A DNA stretch of 7,273 nucleotides from Campylobacterota bacterium (GTDB lineage: Bacteria; Campylobacterota; Campylobacteria; Campylobacterales; Sulfurovaceae). Of the stretch, positions 1 to 5,190 are shown one piece after another. Made by a program: the position numbers and the translations under genes. Below the pieces are notes generated by a model, which saw only the letters and a list, made by a program, of their open reading frames with translations, had not been told where the DNA came from and searched no databases. Each line of letters starts with the position of its first letter. Position 1 is the stretch's first letter. The DNA lies in contig DRQB01000065.1 of the NCBI GenBank assembly GCA_011330645.1, positions 1 through 7,273 on the forward strand. Direction: 5' to 3'.

Positions 1-234
1 ACTCCCCATGCTGACTATAATGGTAATGACCAATTTACATACAAAATTACTTTTCCAGAACCTTGTCCTTCTTCTAATGTCTCTACAGCATTTGTAAAAG
101 TTGATTGTGCTACGACCCAGAACACTGACTCTGGTGCAATATGGAAAGGAATAAGTATGTTTATCATCCTTTTGGGGCAAGGCTTACTAGGACTTTACTT
201 TTTAGCAAAAGAACGAAAGCATAAAAATTTATAA
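1..234 (+). CDS. C-terminal end of a surface protein with a cadherin/Ig-like repeat and a membrane anchor (5' end outside window)
   Basis: The frame is open from base 1 and stops with TAA at 232-234, leaving 77 visible residues. Residues 5-16 (DYNGNDQFTYKI) match the conserved end of the tandem cadherin-like or bacterial Ig-like repeats found in large secreted adhesins, where DYNG.D.FTY is the hallmark. Cysteines 22 and 36 follow and could form a disulfide. A Thr/Asn/Ser-rich stretch leads to a hydrophobic helix at about residues 51-69, and the protein ends in a short basic tail, KERKHKNL. This suggests an extracytoplasmic protein held in the inner membrane by its C terminus, or carrying a C-terminal sorting signal of the tripartite type. 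No PEP-CTERM or GlyGly-CTERM motif is evident. The stop codon lies directly beside the rlmB stop on the other strand, so the genes overlap by 6 bp. The full size and partners cannot be judged from this fragment. Confidence 0.8.
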   Translation, partial: TPHADYNGNDQFTYKITFPEPCPSSNVSTAFVKVDCATTQNTDSGAIWKGISMFIILLGQGLLGLYFLAKERKHKNL

Positions 235-999
235 AAATGCCAGTAAAGATGCTGTCACAGCCACATTGAGTGATTCTACACCTCTTTGCATAGGTATGGC
301 TATGCGCTCTGATGATAGTGCCTCAACTTCTTTACTAACCCCTTCACTTTCATTTCCCAATACAAAAATAGTTTTATCACCATAGTGTTGTTTTTTATAG
401 TTGGACTTGGCATGAGAAGAAAGGGTATAGATATCTGCACCATCATGTTTAAATGATTTTAGTGTCTCTTTTAAGTTAGTAGTTTTGATAATTGGCATTT
501 TAAACAGCGTACCCACACTGGCTTTAATCACCAAAGGGCTGATTTGTGCTGCTCCCTTAGTAGGAAGCAAAATCGCATCCACATTCCCCGCAGCACATGA
601 ACGTATAATCATTCCTAAGTTTTGTGGATTGGTTACCCCATCCAAAGCAACAATACGATACTTAATATTATTTGATATAAATTCTTCTTCGTTCCCGAAA
701 TATTCAAGTACAATATCCAATGCCACCCCTTGATCTTGTTTGGCATTTTTAGAGATTCGGGAGAGAGATTGTTTGTCATGATATTTGACTTCTATATTTC
801 TTTTTGAAGCTATAGCTTTCATATTTTCTAATATGTCTGTATCTTTGTTTGATTTTGAAAGATGCAATTTGTGTATACAAACAGCTTCATCTTCCAAAGC
901 TTCCATCACAGCATTACGTCCGTAGATGGTTAGCACTTTATCAAAAAAAGCTTTTTTCTTCAGATACTCAGGTGAGTCCTCCACTAGTTCCCATCCCAT
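229..999 (-). CDS. rlmB: RlmB/TrmH-family rRNA 2'-O-ribose methyltransferase
   Basis: A SPOUT-class methyltransferase of 256 residues. RlmB proper methylates the 2'-O of G2251 in 23S rRNA using S-adenosylmethionine. The N-terminal part (about 23-100) looks like the L30e-like RNA-binding domain and ends in QGVAL, as in RlmB. The three SPOUT motifs are all present: motif 1 at 117-134 (VALDGVTNPQNLGMIIRS, with the expected Asn127 and Arg133), motif 2 at 211-221 (IFVLGNESEGV) and motif 3 at 235-252 (IPMQRGVESLNVAVTAS), which form the knotted SAM site. It is the downstream partner of fabI and overlaps its 3' end by 16 bp, so the two are probably co-transcribed. The ATG at 999 has no clear Shine-Dalgarno sequence. 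The first ~20 residues are extra relative to a usual RlmB start near TIYGRNAV, so translation may be coupled or begin at an internal GTG (codon 22). The family is certain; the exact RNA target is inferred. Confidence 0.88.
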   Translation of the reverse strand: MGWELVEDSPEYLKKKAFFDKVLTIYGRNAVMEALEDEAVCIHKLHLSKSNKDTDILENMKAIASKRNIEVKYHDKQSLSRISKNAKQDQGVALDIVLEYFGNEEEFISNNIKYRIVALDGVTNPQNLGMIIRSCAAGNVDAILLPTKGAAQISPLVIKASVGTLFKMPIIKTTNLKETLKSFKHDGADIYTLSSHAKSNYKKQHYGDKTIFVLGNESEGVSKEVEALSSERIAIPMQRGVESLNVAVTASLLAFL

Positions 1000-1805
1000 G
1001 CAATTTTAGGTTTACCATTTTCATCAAACTCAACTGCGGGCATCCCCATGATGTTATACCCTGCATCCACATAATGCACTTCACCTGTCACACCAGAACT
1101 AAGGTCAGAGAGTAAGTACATACCAGAGTTTCCAACTTGAGAGATGGTTACATTCTCTTTAAGTGGGGCATGGGCTTTGTTCCATTTAAGCATAAAACCA
1201 AAGTCACCTATACCTGCTGCGGCAAGTGTCTTGATAGGGCCAGCAGAGATAGCATTGACTCGAATACCGTCTTTACCTAAATCTTCAGCCAGATACTTCG
1301 TTGTCATTTCAAGCGCTGCTTTTGCCACACCCATAAGGTTATAGTTAGGAATATACTTCACTCCACCATAATAAGAAAGTGTCAAAACAGAAGAGCTAGA
1401 AGAGAGGATAGGTTTTAACTCACGTACAATTTCAATGAGTGAATAGACTGAAACATCCATCGCCACATCAAATGCCTCTTTGGAGATGTCGTAAAAACGA
1501 CCGCTAAGCCCCTCTTTAGGTGCAAAAGCGATAGAATGTACAATAAAGTCTATCTCTCCCATATCTTTTTCTAAAGAGACTTTGAGTGCCTTTATCTCTT
1601 CGGGTTTAGAAACATCACAAGGGTAAAGTCGTGCACCACAGTCCAAATCTTCAGCGATAGGTGCCAACTTCTGTTCGAAACGTTCATTTAAAAACGTAAT
1701 TGCCATCTGGGCACCCTGTTCTTGACACGCTTTTGCTATGCCATAAGCGATAGACTTTTTATTGGCGATGCCTAAGATGACACCTTTTTTGCCTTTCATT
1801 ATCAT
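984..1805 (-). CDS. fabI: Enoyl-[acyl-carrier-protein] reductase, NADH-dependent
   Basis: FabI carries out the last reduction in each round of type II fatty-acid synthesis, converting trans-2-enoyl-ACP to acyl-ACP in the cytoplasm. The 273-residue length fits the family (about 260-275). The N-terminal Rossmann segment GVILGIANKKSIAYGIA (8-24) is the FabI variant of the dinucleotide-binding loop. The catalytic set lines up with E. coli FabI: Tyr145, Tyr155 and Lys162 in a context ending IPNYNLMGVAKAALE. NAISAGPIKTLAA (184-196) follows, and the C terminus DAGYNIMG (247-254) is typical. The SIAFAP loop at 91-96 has alanine where E. coli has Gly93, a position linked to triclosan sensitivity; alanine also occurs naturally in other FabIs, so resistance cannot be inferred. 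An AGGAG 8 nt upstream supports the ATG at 1805 over the second ATG two codons in. It is the first gene of a two-gene unit with rlmB. Confidence 0.96.
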   Translation of the reverse strand: MIMKGKKGVILGIANKKSIAYGIAKACQEQGAQMAITFLNERFEQKLAPIAEDLDCGARLYPCDVSKPEEIKALKVSLEKDMGEIDFIVHSIAFAPKEGLSGRFYDISKEAFDVAMDVSVYSLIEIVRELKPILSSSSSVLTLSYYGGVKYIPNYNLMGVAKAALEMTTKYLAEDLGKDGIRVNAISAGPIKTLAAAGIGDFGFMLKWNKAHAPLKENVTISQVGNSGMYLLSDLSSGVTGEVHYVDAGYNIMGMPAVEFDENGKPKIAWDGN

Positions 1806-1813
1806 GCAAACTT

Positions 1814-1818
1814 CTCCT
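1814..1818 (-). promoter_or_regulatory. Ribosome binding site of fabI
   Basis: AGGAG on the - strand lies 8 nt before the ATG at 1805. It decides between two in-frame ATGs six bases apart, because from the second one the spacing would be 14 nt. Confidence 0.75.
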
Positions 1819-1832
1819 AATTTAATGACATC

Positions 1833-1838
1833 ATTTTA
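1833..1838 (-). promoter_or_regulatory. Candidate -10 box of the fabI-rlmB unit
   Basis: TAAAAT on the - strand is about 28 bp upstream of the fabI start, leaving a leader of about 20 nt that includes the AGGAG. No good -35 is seen, which is usual for sigma-70 promoters in Campylobacterota. It shares the 72-bp divergent region 1806-1877 with the promoter reading the other way. Confidence 0.45.
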
Positions 1839-1850
1839 TCATCATTGAGG

Positions 1851-1856
1851 TAAAAT
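1851..1856 (+). promoter_or_regulatory. Candidate -10 box of the asparaginase-like gene
   Basis: TAAAAT on the + strand ends 21 bp before the ATG at 1878, giving a short leader that contains AGAGG (1863-1867) as a ribosome binding site. The two divergent -10 boxes are only about 12 bp apart, so binding of polymerase at one could hinder the other. This is inferred from sequence alone. Confidence 0.4.
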
Positions 1857-1877
1857 ACACGAAGAGGTAAAACAATT

Positions 1878-2366
1878 ATGACAAAATTACTCATTATTAG
1901 TACGGGTGGCACATTTAACAAAGTATATAATCCCAAAAATGGTTATTTGGAAATCGATACAAAAAGTACTGCCCTTGAAGAGATAGCAAAAAAATGGCTT
2001 TGTGAATTTAAAATACTCAATATTATAGGCAAAGACAGCCTAGAGATAAACAATCAAGACAGACTGGAGCTCTTAGGTACCATAAGTCAGTCAGAGTATG
2101 AACATATACTCATCGTTCATGGTACCGATACGATGGATATCACTGCGGAATATTTAGCAGAAGGTGAGCTAGATAAGTACATTGTACTTACAGGGGCTAT
2201 GGTACCGTATAGTATCGACCCCATAGAAGCCACAGCCAACTTGGCTTCAGCCTATGGCTACATACATGCTGTAGAGAAACATGGTATTTATATCGCTATG
2301 AATGGTGCCATAGATACATATAAAAAAGTCAAAAAAGACCGTAAAAAAGGTCTGTTTCGTCTTTAA
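1878..2366 (+). CDS. Single-domain asparaginase-like protein (N-terminal asparaginase domain only)
   Basis: The 162 residues match only the N-terminal domain of the L-asparaginase/glutaminase (type I/II) family, whose members are normally about 320-350 residues. The nucleophile motif STGGTF is at 8-13, with Thr12 in the position of the catalytic Thr12 of E. coli asparaginase II. The second motif HGTDTM at 81-86 supplies the Thr83-Asp84 pair. GAM at 106-108 and IAMNGAI at 139-145 are also family features. A lysine in KKVKKDRKK (149-157) falls near the place of the family's catalytic lysine. In full-length enzymes the second domain completes the active site across the dimer, and it is absent here. 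The gene does not look freshly broken: it ends cleanly at 2364-2366, and the hemF-family gene on the other strand begins overlapping it at once, leaving no room for a lost half. Activity on asparagine is therefore uncertain. AGAGG at 1863-1867 supports the start. Confidence 0.78.
   Translation: MTKLLIISTGGTFNKVYNPKNGYLEIDTKSTALEEIAKKWLCEFKILNIIGKDSLEINNQDRLELLGTISQSEYEHILIVHGTDTMDITAEYLAEGELDKYIVLTGAMVPYSIDPIEATANLASAYGYIHAVEKHGIYIAMNGAIDTYKKVKKDRKKGLFRL
2322..2353 (-). terminator. Intrinsic terminator of the hemF-family gene, inside the neighbouring CDS
   Basis: Reading the - strand about 10 nt past the hemF stop, a stem AGACC (2353-2349) pairs with GGTCT (2340-2336) around an 8-nt loop. 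Past one mismatch a flanking AAA/TTT extends the stem. A T-run follows at once (2336-2331), then GAC and six more T (2327-2322). This is the classic hairpin plus U-tract. The same DNA on the + strand encodes the lysine-rich tail (about residues 149-158) of the asparaginase-like protein. On the + strand the hairpin is followed by a weaker T-rich stretch (2354-2364), so it may act partly in both directions. Confidence 0.6.
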
Positions 2367-3397
2367 TTATGGTTATCTACCGTAGAAGGAACTGTTTCTC
2401 CTGAAGCTTGCATATGCAATGCTTCTGGATGTTTTTTATAGTGTACCCTTACCGCATTTGCCAAACGTTTTTTAACACTTTCATCGACCAGTACACGTTG
2501 TCCTTCTGGCAAAGCATCCAGTAATCCTAAAAGCAGTTCATCTTGTGGTTTAGGCATTTTTTCTAACCAACTGTAAAGTAAAGGTTTATTGATATGAGAA
2601 GGTATTGAACCCATGATACCTACATCATTTTGATCATGTACAAGTAAACCAGAAGTTGTACCACGGTCAAGTGTGAGTACTTGAAACAAGTAGAGTGTAT
2701 GATATGCTAACTGTGCTGCTTTTTCTTCTTCTGTGTAGCCTACATGATACTGTAAAGCTTGTAAAGTAATACCGATATATGCATCAATGATTGCTTTTCC
2801 CATACGATAGGCAAATGCTCTGTCTGCTTCAAAATCACCTGTGTTAAAATTTTCTAAATAAAAATGACTCACCCCACGTGTACGACCAAGCACAGGAATA
2901 TTAAAATACCTATCTCCTTGTGCCTTCCCTTCTTCATAATACGCATCTGCTGCACGTTCAAGTGCTATTTCAAAATCTCTTTGAAAGACATCATTTTTAA
3001 GGCTTGGATTCAAGTCTCCCATAATACGCCAATACCCTGTTCCATCACGCATTTGCGTCCATGAAATATGCATATGCATCGAAGGTGCATGAGGATTGGC
3101 TGGATGAATGATGGTTGAGATAGCTGTAGCCGAAGAGAGTCTTTTACTCTCATCTTCATCGTAATGTACCTGTGAAACATTCACAGAAGCCCGATTAAAG
3201 ATACTTTCATCTCTTGCTTCATAACGAACACCTCCACCGTGTAACCCTTCATCACGCTCCCACTCTACTGCTTCAAATGCTTGTCTGTTTCCAAGTTCAT
3301 AGCTTACATCGTTGAGTTTACTAACAAAGTAGGCTTGCAACTCTTCTACTAATGTATTAGCGATGATTGCTTCGGGTGATTTTGCGGGGATTCTCAT
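2363..3397 (-). CDS. hemF: Divergent coproporphyrinogen-III oxidase, oxygen-dependent (HemF family)
   Basis: HemF converts coproporphyrinogen III to protoporphyrinogen IX in haem synthesis, using O2. The 344-residue protein is longer than E. coli HemF (about 300). Recognisable family segments are GGGVRYEARDESIFNRASVN (54-73), the HPANPHAPSMHMH block (98-110) with His108 in the place of the catalytic histidine of E. coli HemF, MGDLNPS (126-132) for the usual GG.DLTP, LDRGTTSGL (243-251) and MGSIPSH (262-268). The highly conserved GGxFFDDLN is altered to SHFYLENFN (177-185), so this is an outlying member. The last ~50 residues form an extra hydrophilic C-terminal tail. The start at 3397 is backed by TGAGG with 8-nt spacing; a further in-frame ATG at 3517 would add 40 residues running through the promoter and is rejected. 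Its stop overlaps the asparaginase-like stop by 4 bp in the palindrome TTAA. The family call is good; the exact reaction is less certain. Confidence 0.82.
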   Translation of the reverse strand: MRIPAKSPEAIIANTLVEELQAYFVSKLNDVSYELGNRQAFEAVEWERDEGLHGGGVRYEARDESIFNRASVNVSQVHYDEDESKRLSSATAISTIIHPANPHAPSMHMHISWTQMRDGTGYWRIMGDLNPSLKNDVFQRDFEIALERAADAYYEEGKAQGDRYFNIPVLGRTRGVSHFYLENFNTGDFEADRAFAYRMGKAIIDAYIGITLQALQYHVGYTEEEKAAQLAYHTLYLFQVLTLDRGTTSGLLVHDQNDVGIMGSIPSHINKPLLYSWLEKMPKPQDELLLGLLDALPEGQRVLVDESVKKRLANAVRVHYKKHPEALHMQASGETVPSTVDNHN

Positions 3398-3405
3398 AAT
3401 TCGTA

Positions 3406-3410
3406 CCTCA
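3406..3410 (-). promoter_or_regulatory. Ribosome binding site that fixes the hemF-family start
   Basis: TGAGG on the - strand ends 8 nt before the ATG at 3397. It supports this start against the upstream in-frame ATG at 3517, which would place the promoter inside the coding sequence. Confidence 0.65.
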
Positions 3411-3425
3411 TATTGATTTGCAAAA

Positions 3426-3431
3426 AGTATA
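3426..3431 (-). promoter_or_regulatory. Candidate -10 box of the hemF-family gene
   Basis: TATACT on the - strand lies 28 bp upstream of the start codon, leaving a leader of about 22 nt that holds the ribosome binding site. It lies in an AT-rich context without a clear -35. Confidence 0.5.
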
Positions 3432-3463
3432 ACATAGCCATACCTAGTTTTATTTGATTTAGT

Positions 3464-3469
3464 TACAAT
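3464..3469 (+). promoter_or_regulatory. Candidate -10 box of the small lipoprotein gene
   Basis: TACAAT on the + strand would start transcription near 3476 and give a leader of about 36 nt. A second AT-rich box at 3494-3499 (TATATA) is nearer but would place the transcript start on top of the AAGGA, so it is less likely. Confidence 0.3.
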
Positions 3470-3511
3470 GATATTCAGGAAAAAGTCAATAAGTATATAA
3501 AAGGAATATCT

Positions 3512-3874
3512 ATGCATAAATATTTTATTTTAGCAACACTCACTGCAATAAGTTTTACAGGATGTTCAAATTCTATGAACACCGTAAACACACCCACTTT
3601 CAAACCACAAAGTTACCAAAAACCATCTGCTACAAAATCTGCAAACTTTAAAAACACCATGATGAAAGTTGCCCTGAGTACAAGAGATGATGCAAAATAC
3701 AATAAAATAGAATTAGACACACCAGAGAAAAAAGCATGGTTCAAAGACCTGATGTTTAGACTCTGGGATAGACAAATTACCAGACATCAATTTATGGCTG
3801 AAGGAATGTCCAAGTACCCTACGCATCGTTACGAATTTGCCTTTGTTGCCAATGGATTTCAGAAACATTCGTAA
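3512..3874 (+). CDS. Small outer-membrane-type lipoprotein of unknown function
   Basis: I do not recognise this 120-residue protein. It has a short lipoprotein signal: Lys3, a hydrophobic stretch, and FTGC with the lipidated Cys18. Ser19 follows the cysteine, so an inner-membrane retention Asp is absent and outer-membrane sorting would be expected. Residues 19-45 are a low-complexity Ser/Thr/Asn/Pro/Lys linker. Residues 46-120 look like a compact folded part with an amphipathic, Trp- and aromatic-rich core (KKAWFKDLMFRLWDRQITRH at 73-92) and a YEFAFVANGF segment at 107-116; no further cysteines are present. AAGGA at 3501-3505 with a 6-nt spacer supports the start. It stands alone on its strand, divergent from the hemF-family gene and convergent with the CAP lipoprotein gene, whose stop is only 12 bp away. 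The signal, clean start and strand-specific promoter region argue that it is a real gene. Confidence 0.75.
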   Translation: MHKYFILATLTAISFTGCSNSMNTVNTPTFKPQSYQKPSATKSANFKNTMMKVALSTRDDAKYNKIELDTPEKKAWFKDLMFRLWDRQITRHQFMAEGMSKYPTHRYEFAFVANGFQKHS

Positions 3875-3881
3875 AACATTT

Positions 3882-3894
3882 ATCAGCTACTGAT
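3882..3894 (-). terminator. Small hairpin at the lipoprotein/CAP convergent junction, weak terminator candidate
   Basis: ATCAG and CTGAT form a perfect 5-bp stem around a 3-nt loop that is exactly the TAG stop of the CAP gene (3887-3889). On the - strand it is followed by AAATGTTTT, a weak T-rich tail. The short stem makes termination uncertain. Confidence 0.3.
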
Positions 3895-4489
3895 GCGCAG
3901 CAAAGTTTTGCGTCCAGTAATCTGAAAACCTTTCCCCTCTATTTTTTGTATGTGCCATTCCAAAGTCTGTAAAAACAGGATTCATTATATTGGCACAATG
4001 ATGTTCAGATTGTTTCCATTGTTGCATAGTCTCTTGAACAGTAGACATACCAGATGCTATATTTTGTGCTAATCTCTTCCATTTTTTGTAACCATTGTTT
4101 TCTATACGTTCTTTAAAATTACTCGCCCGTCCCAGATGTTGGACTTTTGCTGTCCAATCAGAATCTCCAAAAGAACCTTTATGTTGAAAAGCATGATTTG
4201 CTAACATATCTGCACTATGTTCATATGCTGCATGATATAAACTATCATTCCATTGAAGTCTAGGTGCTGAGGGGAAGTAGCCCAAATTACCACAGTGACG
4301 CCCATGACTACGCATAGTATTGACCGCATGAAGGTAAGCATGTTTTGTAGAGCTATCTAAGCGAGGTGCAGGATAAGGATGAGAAATGATATGACTTTGT
4401 TTATATACATAGTGTGTGGAGGTACACCCGACTAGGAGCCATAGCCCCATGATAACGATATACTTATAGGGCATACGCAATAGGGTCAT
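3887..4489 (-). CDS. CAP/SCP-domain (allergen V5/Tpx-1-like) lipoprotein
   Basis: A 200-residue exported protein. The N-terminal signal ends in LLVGC, placing the lipid-modified cysteine at residue 22. Residues about 48-198 form a bacterial CAP (SCP/TAPS) domain: HCGNLGYF (65-72), LQWNDSLYHAAYEHSADM (78-95) with the cavity His91, FQHKG (101-105), AQNIASG (141-147), WKQSEHHCANIMNP (158-171) with the second cavity His164, and the end DYWTQNFAAH (190-199). Cys66 and Cys165 match the conserved disulfide pair of this subfamily. The glutamate of the usual GENIA motif is Gln142 here, and the usual SPGH is SEHH. Bacterial CAP proteins are envelope or secreted proteins of mostly unknown activity. The start overlaps queC by 26 bp, so translation is probably coupled; an in-frame ATG at 4474 would also leave an intact signal. 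No strong ribosome binding site favours either. Confidence 0.87.
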   Translation of the reverse strand: MTLLRMPYKYIVIMGLWLLVGCTSTHYVYKQSHIISHPYPAPRLDSSTKHAYLHAVNTMRSHGRHCGNLGYFPSAPRLQWNDSLYHAAYEHSADMLANHAFQHKGSFGDSDWTAKVQHLGRASNFKERIENNGYKKWKRLAQNIASGMSTVQETMQQWKQSEHHCANIMNPVFTDFGMAHTKNRGERFSDYWTQNFAAHQ

Positions 4490-5132
4490 CTACACCCACT
4501 TCTTTAAACCCTTTTAATCTTAAACGACAAGAATCACACACCCCACACGCTTTGTCTTCTGATTGATAACAAGACCATGTATGCTCCAATGGCACCCCAA
4601 GTTCTAAAGATTTTTGTACGATTTGAGATTTTTTGAGAGAAACCAAAGGCATTTTTATCTCCAGATTAGTCTCATCTTTTGTACCTAAATTAATAGCCTT
4701 TTGCATCTGCTCTATGTAGCTCTCTCTACAGTCAGGGTAACCAGAACTGTCTTCTTCTACCACCCCTATAAACAATGCCTCTGCACTATGTTTTTCTGCA
4801 ATAGCAGCTGCAATAGAGAGAAAAATACCATTTCTAAAGGGCACATAGGTTACAGGTACACCCTCTTCTAGTCCGCCTGTAGGTACCTCTATACTTTTAT
4901 CGGTCAATGCAGATGCACCTATCTGCTCAAAAAAAGGCAGATCAATCTCATAATTTTTCACAGCATTCACCGATGTGGCTACTTTACGAAAACATTCTAA
5001 CTCTTTTTCTTGGGTACGCTGTCCATAGTTGAAATGCACAGCGATAATCTCATAGCCCTCTTTCTGTCCTATCTTGGCAGACAATGCACTGTCCATACCC
5101 CCAGAAATAATACATACACACCGTTTAGTCAT
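4464..5132 (-). CDS. queC: 7-cyano-7-deazaguanine (preQ0) synthase QueC
   Basis: QueC uses ATP and ammonia to convert 7-carboxy-7-deazaguanine to preQ0, the precursor of the queuosine wobble base of tRNA. The 222-residue length is normal. The PP-loop SGGMDS at 10-15 binds ATP. Other family signatures are HFNYGQRTQEKE (33-44), VPFRNG (97-102) and SGYPDCR (130-136). The structural zinc is held by Cys188, Cys196, Cys199 and Cys202 in SCYQSEDKACGVCDSC. AGGA with a 7-nt spacer precedes the ATG at 5132. The other preQ0 genes (queD, queE, folE) are not in the window. The downstream CAP lipoprotein overlaps it by 26 bp, which suggests co-transcription; I see no functional link between the two. Confidence 0.96.
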   Translation of the reverse strand: MTKRCVCIISGGMDSALSAKIGQKEGYEIIAVHFNYGQRTQEKELECFRKVATSVNAVKNYEIDLPFFEQIGASALTDKSIEVPTGGLEEGVPVTYVPFRNGIFLSIAAAIAEKHSAEALFIGVVEEDSSGYPDCRESYIEQMQKAINLGTKDETNLEIKMPLVSLKKSQIVQKSLELGVPLEHTWSCYQSEDKACGVCDSCRLRLKGFKEVGVDDPIAYAL

Positions 5133-5160
5133 TTACCCATCCTGCTTTTCTTTTACTGCC

Positions 5161-5166
5161 ATTTTA
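5161..5166 (-). promoter_or_regulatory. Candidate -10 box of queC
   Basis: TAAAAT on the - strand lies 29 bp upstream of the queC start and leaves a leader of about 22 nt with the AGGA site. It is the same hexamer as the two candidates at 1833-1838 and 1851-1856. The divergent region shared with ybeY is only 58 bp. Confidence 0.4.
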
Positions 5167-5190
5167 CCAAGATTAGGGTAAACTTCCAGC

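Noticed and set aside
251..261. GCTG/CAGC hairpin just after the left-edge gene, as a possible terminator
   Set aside because: Only a 4-bp stem with a 3-nt loop and no T-run; it lies within conserved rlmB coding sequence (motif 3 region).
485..1115. Two + strand open frames (485-733 and 849-1115) opposite rlmB and the fabI end
   Set aside because: Both are antisense to conserved SPOUT and Rossmann proteins and show no protein-like features.
3069..3080. Perfect 12-bp palindrome ATGCATATGCAT
   Set aside because: It encodes the conserved MHMH stretch of the hemF-family protein in its interior, so coding constraint explains it; nothing suggests an operator there.
3398..3517. 40-residue N-terminal extension of the hemF-family protein from an ATG at 3517
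   Set aside because: The family homology starts after 3397, a TGAGG precedes that ATG, and the extension would run through the promoter and overlap the divergent lipoprotein start.
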